This document shows positions 10,825-21,776 of a stretch of 64,000 nucleotides of DNA, in pieces. Where the stretch lies: positions 310,001 through 374,000 of the forward strand of contig CALYLX010000008.1 in the NCBI GenBank assembly GCA_944990035.1. Direction: 5' to 3'. The notes under the pieces are model-generated. The model was not told the DNA's origin. It saw nothing but the letters and a program-made list of their open reading frames with translations, and did no database searches. The DNA is from Clitopilus passeckerianus (lineage: Eukaryota; Basidiomycota; Agaricomycetes; Agaricales; Entolomataceae). Position numbers and translations under genes: made by a program. The stretch's first letter is position 1; every line of letters begins with the position of its first letter.

Positions 10825-13155
10825 TCAGCTCAAAATCTGGCTAACACCAAATTGCTTCTGCAGATCCGCCAAAGTCCTGGCAGGGATCTGCGGGCTCTCA
10901 GGGATCCTCCTATCAGCAATGATATCATCCGCAATCTTCTCCGACATAGCCCAAACAGTAGCCACAGTGTGTGTAGCAGGGTTGATGGGGATAGAGCCAG
11001 CGTCGACGATGCGGACGTTCTGAGTGCCGTAGAGCTGCATCTTGTGGTTGACGACACCGCCGAGCTCTTTGGAGGCCATGGAGGTCGTGCCGACGGGGTG
11101 CCAGACGGAGATGGTGTAGTTGCGGCAGAAGCTGAAGAAAGAGTGGGGTGGTTAGTATTAAGATTGGGTGGAAGATGTATTGTGGTACTCACTCGTCCCA
11201 TTGCTTGAGAGTAGTAGTGTTAGCATCAGGCTGAGCAGGCGCCTCAACATAGCTCTTCATCGGCTCAGTATCCATCATAATCTTCCTCATATGCGCAGTC
11301 CACTGTGCGCCGACCTTCCAATCGAAACTGAACTGGTTGTACTTGGGGTCAACAAGGGGAGCAGCGAACGGATCCGTAGTGTTGATATGGGCGTTACCAG
11401 CGGAGTACGGACGGAGGAGGAAAGTGACAATGTTGATGTAGCTCCTGCCAGGGAGAGGTGGGTAGGGAGAAGCAGCGATGCCGCCCTGAGGAACGATGGA
11501 GATCTCGAGCTGGGTGGTCTTGCCCTCGACGAGGTGCTGGCGCTGGAGGGCGAACTGCTTCTTGCGGATGGGGCTGAAGGTGTCCCATGCAGCTTTGACC
11601 TCCTCGTCAAGTTCGGCGACGAGCTCGGTGACGTTGAAAGCTTCGGGCCAGGTCTGGAGGGCGTAGAAGGAGAGGGTGTTGGGCGAGGCGTTGTAGCGGC
11701 CAGTTCCGTTCTTCTGGAAGATTTCCCATTGTTCCTGGTCCTTAGCGGGGTCGTTGCGGAAGACGTCTAGAATATATGTCAGAATAGAGAGGATGGCGAG
11801 AAAGATGGAGAGACGTACCCCAGGTAGGGAAAGGTGCATCCTCCTTCAAGAGGTAGTCGGAGTTCCACTCCAAGTGATCCTGCAAGTTCTCGCCGACTTC
11901 AGGGAAGTCCATGATGACAGGGATATCCAAGCTCTCGAGGAGAGTCTTGTTGCCGATACCGCTGAGCTCCAACAACTGCGGGCTCTTGAGGGAACCAGCA
12001 GAGAGGATGACCTCGCGGTCAGCCGTGGCGGTCCATCGCTGGTTGGAGTTCTCAGGAGCGTATTGGATGCCGGTGGCGAGGAGGGAGGAGTTCTTGCCCT
12101 TGGGTGCGGTGATGGTGGATTGGTCGAAGAGGATCTTGGTGGCGTGAGCACCAGTGAGGACGAGCAAGTTCTTGCGGTCACTATATGCGTTGGATACCAA
12201 TGAGTCACAATATCACAACGAAGAAGAGAAGGAAAGACATACAGAACAGGCTCGAGGTAAGAGTTAGTCGCGTAACTCCTAGTGCTGGTCCTAGGGTCGA
12301 CATTGCGAGCATTAAGCGTAGATCCAGTGGAGTTTCCACCCTCGGGATCAGGGTTGACGAATCCACCACGGTTCACAAGAGCCTTGTGGAACTCAGCGAC
12401 GTACTGCGTAGCAGCAGTGTCGTTGCCACCAAAGCCAACCTTGACGGGCCCACCGACGGCACCGTCGCGCATGTTGGCGAGACCTGGGGCCTCGGTGTTG
12501 TTGACGAGCCAGCCGACTGCGCCGGGGGTGACGTCGTCGGTCTTGGTGAAGTAGGGGTGGAGGTGGTCCCAATCCCAGCCGGGGTTGCCGAGCTCGGCCC
12601 AGGCATCGTATTCCTGGCGAGAGGCACGGGCGTAGTTGTGGTAGGTCAGACCGGAGGAGCCACCGAGGAATTTGCCACTGTAGAAGAAAGACGAGAGTCA
12701 GTGATGGGAGGATAGAAAGGTAAGGTGAATGTATGCTTACCGAGGCTGCTCGAGTGAGCGATTGAAGATACCAGGCTGGGGAGTGGTCTTGATGAGCCAG
12801 TCAAAGGTGGCGTTGTTGCGAGCACGGCCGAAGAGACCGGGGACGTTGATGAGTGGCTCATCGGGGTACCAGTAGCCGGCTTCAACGACACCGACGGTGT
12901 AGCTGGGGTTGGCGGAGAGTCGGTTTGCAAGAACAAGACCGGCCGAACCACCTCCGACAATCAGGTAGTCGTAGGATTGTTTTGAAAATGCTTCAACATC
13001 GGTGATCACACCTTTTGGGAGACAAATCAGACAGATGTAGGAGAGTAGAGAGAAGATTACTAACCGAATGGTCTCCCAGCTGAGATCTTGGTCGCAGCCG
13101 ATACGAGAGCAAAGAGAGAAGCGAAAGCCAATGATTTGGTAGCTGCCTTTGTCAT
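10825..13155 (-). CDS. Secreted GMC oxidoreductase (AA3-type)
   Basis: Six exons on the minus strand encode about 679 aa: 13155-13065, 13011-12741, 12677-12243, 12180-11819, 11766-11193 and 11131-10825. Introns are 52-63 nt and phases are consistent. An N-terminal signal peptide (MTKAATKSLAFASLFALVSA) is followed by the FAD-binding dinucleotide motif YLIVGGGSAGLVLANRLS, then GKFLGGSSG (GMC signature 1 region), ILSAGSLKSPQLLELSGIG (signature 2), and near the C-terminus VWHPVGTTSM with the catalytic His and NPATHTVATVWAMSE with a second His. GMC enzymes oxidise alcohols, sugars or aryl alcohols, often producing hydrogen peroxide for lignocellulose attack. The substrate cannot be told from sequence; an aryl-alcohol oxidase/glucose oxidase-like enzyme is the best class. 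Several N-glycosylation sequons support secretion. Confidence 0.92.
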
Positions 13156-14548
13156 TTTTTCTAAGAGAGTCTAGGAGAGTCTATAGTCTATAAGAGGAGA
13201 AGTCTATGAGAGAAAAGAAGGAAAACCGAGAAAAAAATGAGAGAGGAGCTGATGATTTCTACCAGCCCAGCTCTCATTCCTTTTAAACGACTCCTCACCT
13301 TGTCGACCCTCTCCCATTTCCGCCAAGCAACCCATCGTCGTTAGCCTGTGTATTGTGCAGTTCCTTGACCCGTGTTGTGTAGTTGTAAGCAAGAGGTATT
13401 CGGTAGAGAGCCTGGAATAGGCGAGGTTGTCGCAATGGTGGGTACTTGCGAAGAAAGGCCGTGACCCGTTGGTGTGCCGTGCAGATTCGGCCAGTTGTCG
13501 AGAAACCAAACGATCGGCACTCGGATGTGCAATGTCAAGAACACAGAACCACGTGCTTTAGCCGATCAAAGATAAGATAAGATTGTGCTGATCATGGACA
13601 CATACAGCACCTCTGCCCCACTTGCTGCTCGTCGGATGTTGAAAGTCCTTTCTGTGTTTATAATTAGCGACTCTTTCCTCTCCGTCGTATATAACGGAAG
13701 AAAGCGGTTTCAGAGTACGTCGTAAGCCATGCCGTGTATGTGCGACAGGTCGGTGTGTGTCAGTAATTGGTGACCTGCGAACTCCTGTCCTGGACTCCGA
13801 TACTTGCTGTTGCCAGTACAGCTTGTGACCCGTCATCTTACCCTGGCATCGACTCTACACAAAGATCATTTCTAAAACGCTAAGAACGGCTTCGAGGTCA
13901 TCAAAGGGAGGAAGAGACCAGCAATAAATAGCCAAGGACAAGACATGTACAGCCGAACTAGATACAATCGGTTCATTACGGAAGGGAGTCCTCCTTGAGG
14001 GCCTTCAGAATTATTTTTATTGGGCTACCTGGATCTAGGAGCACCGAACGAGCTACATCATGCCATTCCAACTTGACCCGATTTTTTGAGGTCACTAGCA
14101 GCGTCTCGGTGTCCTTGGCGGAGGTGTACGTGAGTGCGTCATACTCAATCTCATTGGGGTGTCGCCCTTCGAGCAGGTCTCCCCACAATCCGCCACCGGA
14201 TGACTTTGCGTCGTACGATTCGTTGTGAGGCTGGGACTCTTTGAATGGGCGAGCTCTTGGGCAGTACCGTCGGTATTGGGGATCGCCACAAGCCCAAACC
14301 ACGGAGAAGTGTATATTTTGGCCACGTTGCACTTCTCGACCAAGTCCACGGTGTGGTCTAAATTCTCTCGTCCGGTTATGCTAAAGGGCAAATACAAAAC
14401 AAGATTGCTTACCGGTAAGTCGACTCCTTGTCGCTACGATATAATATCCGCTTGAGGGGAATCAGCTCCTTGGCCGGGGTTTCTTCCGCCGCTGTTCGAA
14501 AAGTTTTTTAATCGTATAGCAATAGGGAATGATGGAATGGTAACACTT
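13156..14548. other. GMC upstream region and unassigned sequence
   Basis: The first 700 bp are the likely promoter and 5' UTR of the GMC gene, with a CTATAGTCTATAAGAG stretch just upstream of its ATG. No other gene is supported up to 13975. From 13976 to 14400 a minus-strand open frame of 118 codons, and short frames beside it, may be the eroded C-terminal part of the DUF2235 relic that follows, but I see no diagnostic motif in it. Confidence 0.4.
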
Positions 14549-14945
14549 ACACGTCAGAATGTGACCCAGGGAACCACACCTCCTTGATGCGAAAGATACC
14601 TCCCTTCTTCTCAGAGTATCCCCTCGAAGTCGTGTATTCCGGGAGACATTTCACGCGTCTGTCGTCCAAGGCTAAGGCGTGACGGAAGTACCCAGCGGGA
14701 TCCATATTGTCGGTCAAGGGTAGCGTCGTGCGGGTGAAGAACCCAATAGCAGAAACAGTGTCTCTAGCAATCAAGAATGAGCTCCAAGTGAATCGGCTCC
14801 AGGGGGACCACAACTTACCAGCAGCCAACAAAATGGATTTGAACGTCTTTCCAGGAGAAGGCATCTTTGAAGGCTTTGGCCAGGCCATCGGCGGTACAAA
14901 CGACAAATTGTGATTGAAGGTCCTTGCCTTTGGGTCATCGTCTGT
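14549..14945 (-). pseudogene. DUF2235 (Tle1-like) hydrolase relic
   Basis: Minus-strand fragments match the fungal DUF2235 alpha/beta-hydrolase family, whose bacterial relatives are T6SS Tle1 phospholipases. The order is family order: KDLQ...AKAFKDAFSWKDVQIHFVGC, an intron, DTVSAIGFFTRTTLPLTDN, FRHALALDDRRVKCLP, then EVWFPGSHSDV just before a GTAAGT donor. Several lesions are visible. The N-terminal GxSxG nucleophile region is missing. A frameshift separates TDDDPKA from the next segment. Joining the GTAAGT donor to the TAG acceptor at 14764-14765 gives TGA where the family has the Trp codon of the (V/C)WDTV motif; the first exon base (14763) is A instead of G on the minus strand. Sequence past the last donor returns quickly to stops. 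The locus is dead. Confidence 0.7.
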
Positions 14946-15427
14946 ACAGTATGAGGCCAACTGAAACACCGAGCCACAATTCCACCACAATTCGATGACG
15001 TATCATGGAGGGGCCCCAGCCCAGCCAGAGTCCAATGAGGAGGCTCGTTAGGCTCACGAATGCCCATCCCCTTACGGGTGAGCGACTGGGATGTTTGAAT
15101 TGGTGTCGATCGGGGATTGAAGAAACGAGAAATTTCCCTTGTTATATGACAAATAGACAAAAAAGAGTTGAAAGGGCCATCCCGAATCGACTCGGCCCAG
15201 TTTCTTCGCCCCTCCTTCAACCCCTTATCATTACCAGACTAACGCGACTTGTCGATAATCAGAGCCTGAGTCAATAAGTATCCTGCTGTTGGGAGTGCAG
15301 TTTGGGATTGGTGGTTTGGCTTGGGATGGGATTGTGGATGACCCGATCGGCATTTCCCGGATGATCTTCGGTCGCCAGGACCAACTCCTGACTCCTCTCT
15401 CACGATTTCTGCACGTTGAGACCGACC
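14946..15427. other. Intergenic, no gene supported
   Basis: Sequence between the DUF2235 relic and the F-box gene. The missing N-terminal half of the hydrolase cannot be found here. The last 100 bp are the F-box gene's likely promoter. Confidence 0.4.
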
Positions 15428-16846
15428 ATGGGGAGCAATCCAGAGCTTCCTGATGACTTGCTCATCGATATTTTCTTGCAATCGCTGCTTTACTCCTCTC
15501 TTTTTAACCCTGCGTTAACACTAGGCCACGTTTCTGCCTGGTCAAGGGCACTGCGACACAAAAAATCAATCATTCTAGTGTGCAAACGATGGGCAGCCTG
15601 CGGGACACCATTCTTGTATCACAAGATAATTATACGACGTTATGGTCAATTGGGAGATTTGCTCCGTACACTTGATCATGTCGATGGGTTGGCCTCACAC
15701 ATCGTTGATTTAACCATCTCCGAGTCATGCTATGTACATGATATGAACGCCGATCTATTTGGTGAAGATTTACAGCGTGTCTATCAGCTTTGTCCTCATT
15801 TAACTCGTCTTCAAATATCTCCACATCTACAAATCACCATTCCCGACTCTCTGTTATCGTCACTGAGCAATATCACGAAGCTTGGGCTGGGCACGGTCTT
15901 CAAAAGGGAAGAGCGAACGAGAATCTTGATGGCTGTTTCCGAGAAACTTGCCTCGCTCTCGCTGAATCTTGTCGATGAAGTTGCGACAACAGAGCTCATT
16001 TTCCCGCAGCTCCGAGAATTATCAATCACGTTCAAGGATTGGAATCAAACCTCCAACCTTGTCGTGCCGACCACCTGGGCCCTTCCCTCCCTTGAAAGCC
16101 TTTCAATCCATGGGCACAGGAACCCACTTCAATTCTACCCCTCGGTACAACAGTTCATTCAGAAGCATGGGCGCACGTTACTTTATCTCAGCCTGACTTA
16201 TTCCTCACATTATTACTCCTCCCTGGTAGTAGGACCATCGGCGTTTCTTAGCTCTTGCCCGAATCTCGTACACCTCGCTACCGATTTTATCCCCACCATC
16301 GAGCGGCGTCAATCATTAACCCGCGATTCATTCCCCAGTATTAAAACCTTCGACCTCTTCCACTCCGATGACGAGGAACACCGGCATGACGCCTGGAGAG
16401 GATTCACTAGCAGGCTTGACGGCCTTTCGGAATGCCTGGAATGTTTTCCCTCTTTGGAAGCCGTTACGCTGTGCCATCTCGCAGTTGAGAATCTCTTCCG
16501 TTTACCCCTCCCCTATCGCGCTGGCCCCGTCACAAGCATCTTTAGGGAGGCTTGGAACTGGGTTCGACCGGCCATTAACCTCAGCATCTCCTACTCGTTC
16601 AGACAGATCGATGGGGTTCCGTCTCGCGACTATGGTGACAACAGGATTGTTGTCTATTCCATCTCGCCCCCTGCCCCGGGATCTCAATGCGACCATGACT
16701 GGGGAGAGGATTTGCTCGAGGGGTTTCTAGAATCACCCCCATCATCCACAGAAAACTCGGAATTGCCTGTTGAAACCGAAACAAGCTATGATTCTGATAT
16801 CAGTCAAGGCGAGTTGGAGGAGATTCAACGTGGACAAATAGAATGA
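15428..16846 (+). CDS. F-box/LRR-like protein, subfamily B
   Basis: A single-exon gene of 472 aa. The ATG at 15428 (MGSNPELPDDLLIDIFL) is chosen because homologous copies begin with the same LPDD-type F-box start. The F-box region spans about residues 6-50, with LPDDLLIDIFLQSLLYSSLF, SAWSRALRHKKSIILVCKRW and GTPFLYHKIIIRRYGQL, followed by leucine-rich repeats and an acidic tail. Paralogues lie at 35406-36788 and 37139-38587, and a truncated copy at 21438-21635. It is presumed to be an SCF substrate adaptor; the target is unknown. Confidence 0.85.
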   Translation: MGSNPELPDDLLIDIFLQSLLYSSLFNPALTLGHVSAWSRALRHKKSIILVCKRWAACGTPFLYHKIIIRRYGQLGDLLRTLDHVDGLASHIVDLTISESCYVHDMNADLFGEDLQRVYQLCPHLTRLQISPHLQITIPDSLLSSLSNITKLGLGTVFKREERTRILMAVSEKLASLSLNLVDEVATTELIFPQLRELSITFKDWNQTSNLVVPTTWALPSLESLSIHGHRNPLQFYPSVQQFIQKHGRTLLYLSLTYSSHYYSSLVVGPSAFLSSCPNLVHLATDFIPTIERRQSLTRDSFPSIKTFDLFHSDDEEHRHDAWRGFTSRLDGLSECLECFPSLEAVTLCHLAVENLFRLPLPYRAGPVTSIFREAWNWVRPAINLSISYSFRQIDGVPSRDYGDNRIVVYSISPPAPGSQCDHDWGEDLLEGFLESPPSSTENSELPVETETSYDSDISQGELEEIQRGQIE

Positions 16847-17927
16847 CAGGTACAAAAAGCATAAGGCGTAGAGTAGGATTTATTTCGTATACTTATTGCG
16901 TCAAATAATTGCCAGTGAACTGAAAGACATATTCGATGATTGTGTGCACATAGCAATTGATATGTAGTATTGGAGTTGCTTCGGAGATTGCGACTTCAAA
17001 CGGGGTAAAGCAGGGGGTAAAGTCACGGTTGCTGGCAGATACTAGGGCAATGCATCTGAACCCTTAAAGGACTTGAGGAGTCGGCCTTAGCCGGTAGCCT
17101 CCTGAAGCACAGGTCCCTGCTGCCCGGACGGGGAAACATTCCTGGCGCGTGATGCCGGAAGTCGTCACGGTCACTTTCGACTTTTTGGCCACGGCCACTC
17201 TCCAAACCCCAACTTGCACGAACATGATAGATTTTTGGAGGCTTCAGAGGCTAAAAGTTAATGAGGTCCTTTTTCAGCTACGATCCGCAGAGGATGGATG
17301 GAGTTGAAGAATTCGCATTCACGGAAGCATTTAACTCGGAACCAGTGACGAACAAAAGCACTTGCATTGGGAGGACGCGTCCGATCGCGCTTTTAGTATG
17401 CGGTGAGCTGTCTTCTGATCACACCCTGCGAAGAGAAAGTCTAATTTGAAAGAATAGGCGGTGGTGATAAGCTGAAATGACTAATCTATCGACTTCTCGG
17501 ACTCGACGGCGCCCCAAACTCTGCATCCGAATCTATGTTACGGCTCAGAGTTACCAAGGCCATTCAAAGCGAGACATCGAATCTCGCCTTTGTAAAGTCG
17601 ACTTCAGGCTTATAGCTCAGCGAGAACTATTACTAAACAACAGGCTCTCGCAGCAGATACTCTGTTAATGATTTCTTACGATCTCACCCCCCATGAACCT
17701 GTGGACTGGTGAAGCTTCTCATTTACATCGTTCAGAAGACTAGCAACGACAGTATCCGCCCTCAGGATAACATATGCCAAGTCTTCTCATGTCAAAGCTC
17801 CACAGATGAGCTTCTCGTGCACCAACCTCTGCGCTGGCATTCGTGTCTCTGGGAAACACGGGGGATAAGAAACAGATAAAAGGTGGGCTTGAATTTTCAA
17901 ACAGATCAAGACCTTGTTCGCTCACTG
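16847..17927. other. Intergenic, no gene supported
   Basis: About 1.1 kb between the F-box gene and the BBE-like gene. No frame here has a motif or convincing splice structure. The final 200 bp serve as promoter and leader of the BBE-like gene. Confidence 0.45.
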
Positions 17928-19941
17928 ATGCCTCCTCTCGTACTTCTATTTGCTTTCTACGCTCTACTCATCAATGCTCAGGCCGCCCCTGGGCTCGAGG
18001 AACGCGCCATTCTTGATCAAGTCTGCCCGCAAATCGAGAATGCGGTGTCGTCTGCGAGTAGCGTCGCGTATCCAGGTTCGTCTTTCTCCCCTTGCTCGCC
18101 GAAGCTTACGATGGAATGAGGGCACAGGACTGCTCAGTACACAATATAACGATGATATGTTCCACTGGGCGAGCTCGAGCTCACAAGATGCCAAATGCAG
18201 TGTTGAACCTGGAACGGCTGAGGATGTCGCAACAATCGTAAGTCTAAGTGTAATAGGCTGAACAGGCTGTATACCACTTTACATGTTCTTAGCTGAAAAT
18301 TCTCGGTTCCACACGCACACCATTTGCCGTACGTGATTATTCTCTTTTCTGGTCACGCCAGGCCCACTAACATACTCAAAGGTCAAAGGTGGTGGCCATG
18401 CGCTGAACCCTGGCTTCTCTTCGACGACTGGGGTCATGATCGCCATGACAAGGTTTTCCGAAGTCATATACGACGAAGAATCCCAAACTGCGACCTTCGG
18501 TGCTGGCTTGATCTGGGATGACGTTTATGCTGCTCTTGCCCCTTACAACGTCAACGTCGTTGGTGGCAGAGTGTCTGGAGTTGGCGTTGCTGGATTTACC
18601 CTTGGAGGAGGTAAGCCACGTCGTCGCCCATTCAAAAGCAAACAACCCTGATGTCGGAAAGGGTTCTCTTGGAAGACTAATCAATACGGTATGACTGCCG
18701 ATAACGTCGTGCAGTTTGAGCTCGTCAAGCCGGATGGTAACCTTGTCAATGTTACTAAGTCTTCGGATAAGGATTTGTTCTTCGGACTTAAGGTGCGTTG
18801 AACATTTCAGTATTGTTGCAAATCGTGAATTCATTAAACGAGTCCAGGGAGGGTTCAATAACTTCGTAAGAATTCTCCTTCTCTTCGTGACTTATATACT
18901 CACAGGATCATTTTCGTAGGGAATTGTTACTAGGATCACGATGAAGACCCACCATCAACCTCAAATCTGGGTATGTATTTAAGTCGTGCTTAGGGCGCGG
19001 GGAACTTACAGATCTCCTCTGTACGATAGGGCGGATTGACCATCATACCCTCTCCTTATGTCGACGATGTTAGTGATGCAACGGTTCAATTCGCAAAGAG
19101 CGTCAAGGACCCAAAGGCGGTCGTGTTACCAACCTATAACTTCGCCGCTGGCCAGGTTTGTGCTTTCAGAAGCATTTACCTTTCTACCACTCATTCCTTC
19201 GGTTAGCTTCAGGTCGTGCTTCTCATGTTCTACGATGGTCCAAGTCCTCCGGCGGGTATTTTCGATGATTACCTGGCTATCCCATACCTCATTCGAGATG
19301 TCAAATCCCGGGACTTTTTATCTATGGTTAAAGCATCGCCTTCTCATATTGCCTCCGGCTTTAGGTACGTCGTGGCCTCACAAATTGCAAGGATTTCGAA
19401 ACGGGGCTCACGAGTAGCGCAGGGGTATCTTCAACAGTGTTTCTATTCGGGAGTATAGCCCAAATATTATGAAGGCGGTACAAAATGAAAGTGTGGTATG
19501 TTCGTAGCCGCCTCTGTGCACTGGTACATTCTCATCCGTTGATAGTTCTGGGGGACGAAGCTGGGTTTTCAATCCGGTGTCCTTATCTCTTACGATGTGG
19601 AGCCATTCCTTCCGGATATCTTCTTACATACGAACTCTCCCAGCCCTTACCCTCCCAATCGATCCTTCGGTTTCTCACCCTTCAACATCTACTTTTCGTG
19701 GTTGAGTCCACTTGCCGATGATGTCATGCAGGATGCTGCTAGACAGAGTGCAGCTCAGATCAAGAGGGTCGCCCTTGCTGAGGGTCAGGATCTCTCGGGG
19801 TCCTCACTTTATCCTAACTATGCTATCTATGATACTCCACTGAGCGCGATGTACGGTGACAATGTTGGAAAGCTCAAAGAGCTGAAGGCTCGTGTGGATC
19901 CGAAGAATGTGATGGGGTTGGCCGGAGGTTTCAAGTTCTAA
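17928..19941 (+). CDS. BBE-like FAD-linked oxidoreductase, secreted
   Basis: Eleven exons give 489 aa: 17928-18075, 18128-18237, 18293-18328, 18382-18610, 18662-18792, 18848-18865, 18920-18970, 19030-19155, 19213-19364, 19423-19495 and 19546-19941. All phases agree. Exon 6 is an 18-nt microexon. A signal peptide (MPPLVLLFAFYALLINAQA) precedes the FAD_binding_4 domain with VKGGGHALNPGFSSTTG, whose His is the usual 8-alpha FAD attachment site, and GLIWDDVYAAL. The next motif, GGRVSGVGVAGFTLGGG, lacks the Cys that makes a second flavin bond in berberine bridge enzyme, so single covalent attachment is expected. The C-terminal BBE domain ends in RVDPKNVMGLAGGFKF. Such enzymes oxidise sugars, alcohols or alkaloid-like metabolites; the substrate here is unknown. 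It is convergent with the F-box-like gene, stop to stop 22 bp apart. Confidence 0.9.
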
Positions 19942-19963
19942 AATCCGAAGGGCTTATTATGTA

Positions 19964-21314
19964 TTACATAGGTCCAGGTATCGCACTAATACAAAGGTTC
20001 ATCCTTCCATTGACAAGAGGCAAGAGCTCGTGAACACAATCTTCCAATTCCCCATGTCGGCGCCTTTGATACTCCTCTTCGCTTTCTTCCTCCTCCACCA
20101 TGTCGTATGTGTGAAATGGCTGTGTGTAGAAATCAAGGGTGACGTGACGAAGTTCACCTAGGTTCGAATTAGTGGTGAGGAAATGGTCGAACGTCTCCCA
20201 GTCGAACCCGTAAACTTCGAATTCGGCGAAGCGGCCAAATGTAACAACCAGTGCCTCCATTGAATTCGGAGGGATCGATTCGAGTATCTGATATAACCAT
20301 TCCCACTCGCTCTGGCCCTGGCTAAGGCTGCATTTCAGCAGCGTAAGTCTTTGGAGAGAGCTGTTCTTGGCAAGTCTTATCCTAGGGACTTTGAAGTCGA
20401 AATTAGGCTCCCAATGTATAATGACGGTGAGAACACTCACACTCTTCCGGATCAATGGCATACTCTACAAAATGCGGGATCTCGAAGTCGAGGAAATGTA
20501 ATTGAGCACCGAGATGCTCGAGCAACTCATTGAAAGCGTCCACTAGCTCGTTATCCGACAGTCCCATGACCACAAGATGATCGAGTGACAGCGAGCTACG
20601 TGTTAGAACCGGAAGTAACTGGTGCTGACACCGTATCAACCCCATATCAATCAGCAGAGAATTCAGGGCGGAGAATGCGGAGGTGGATTGATAGCTGCAC
20701 GGTTGTTCGAGCGTAAAACCATTCTGGACCAGTCCCAGAGATCGGACGTGATGAAATTGAGAAATTACGTCGACGAAATCTTCGACTTGGTAAAATCCAC
20801 ATTCGGATATCGTTAATTTTGTGAGAGAGGGTATGGATGCCCAGGAGAGAATCGTGGAGGTTGACGAAGGGTTCATTCTGAGCCATGGGATGTTTGAAAA
20901 ATGGACAGATGTGAGTCCGGTAAAGAGAGGGGCGACCTGCGCCATCAGGTCACCAAGGTTGTCACCGTTTGGATCCTGAATAGATTGGGGCACGAGAACA
21001 CAGGAGCGGCCATTCCTGTAGAAGTAGTCCGAGCAGGCTAGAATGACCCCCTTGACATAGGGTGCAAATTCACTACCCGATGTTCTAATCATCTCAATTA
21101 GTGATCGATGAGATGAATATGGTTGCTCGGAGTCTTCGAATTGTGATGTATCATAGATAAGAAGAGGATAGGACGAGAAAAACAATCGCCTGGATTGTGT
21201 GTGCCACCGTTTTGAGACCAAAGCACAGTGGTTGAGGGGAATCAAACCGTGAAGGTCGTGCAAGCTTGCGATAATTTGGTCCTCAAGCTCATTTGGAAAA
21301 GTTGGACCCTCCAT
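19964..21314 (-). CDS. F-box-like/LRR protein
   Basis: Two exons, 21314-20441 and 20388-19964, encode 432 aa. The 52-nt intron has a GTGAGT donor, a CCTAAT branch site and a CAAAG acceptor. The N-terminus (FPNELEDQIIASLHD, then HCALVSKRWHTQSRRLFF) has the spacing of an F-box. The remainder is leucine-rich and repeat-like without strong motifs, and an acidic EEEESEEEYQ stretch lies near the C-terminus. It is not a close relative of either F-box subfamily elsewhere in the window. A role as SCF adaptor is inferred from the domain only. Confidence 0.75.
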
Positions 21315-21437
21315 ATCACGAGTGAGGCCTGGTGAGGGCGGACGACGTACTCAACTGCCCTACTGAGTCTCAATCAGCCCACATCTGATCTTATCGTTCA
21401 TCGATCGCTTTTAATTCACCTGGCTGATCTGACTGCC

Positions 21438-21635
21438 ATGACGAGCATTTCTAAGCTCTCAGATGACATCCTCATCCTCATCGACATCCTCATCCTCATC
21501 GACATCCTCATCCTCATCGACATTTCCCCCCAATCTGGACGCTACTCTTCTCTGTTCAATTTTGCATTGACACTTGAGCCACTTTCGACCTGGTCAAGAA
21601 TGCTGAGGTATAAGAAATCTATCATCCGGGTATAA
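21438..21635 (+). pseudogene. Truncated F-box relic, subfamily B
   Basis: The ATG at 21438 opens MTSISKLSDDILILID, nearly the same start as the intact gene at 35406-36788 (MTSISDLPDDILIEIF). After the F-box segment (YSSLFNFALTLEPLSTWSRM, then RYKKSIIRV) the frame meets TAA where the paralogues have CKRW, and no LRR region follows. An 18-bp tandem triplication stretches the first F-box helix. This is the 5' stub of a dead copy. Confidence 0.8.
21465..21518 (+). repeat. 18-bp tandem repeat, three perfect copies
   Basis: GACATCCTCATCCTCATC is repeated exactly three times at 21465-21482, 21483-21500 and 21501-21518. Each unit encodes DILILI, so the repeat lengthens the first helix of the F-box relic in frame. 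Replication slippage inside an F-box codon run is the simplest cause. Confidence 0.95.
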
Positions 21636-21673
21636 AAACGGTGCGCTGCTTTGTGGGAACACTAGGTGCGAGT

Positions 21674-21730
21674 TGACGTTTTAGTAACATGATGTAACGC
21701 TATAAAGCGTCGTGATATAATTAAACGTCA
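21674..21730. repeat. Imperfect palindrome enclosing a TATA box
   Basis: TGACGTTT at 21674-21681 is matched by AAACGTCA at 21723-21730. The inner arms end in ACGC/GCGT around the loop TATAAA (21701-21706). Intervening pairing is partial. The TATA sequence is 71-76 nt upstream of the ATG of the CRN-like gene, so this may be its core promoter, or a decayed inverted-repeat element. Confidence 0.6.
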
Positions 21731-21776
21731 CGCTGTGAGGCTGCCCAACTTGGATACACGCCTTTCTTTGACCACC

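Noticed and set aside
11168..11770. 200-codon plus-strand open frame over the GMC gene
   Set aside because: It is antisense to well-supported GMC exons and has no motif; a shadow of biased codon use.
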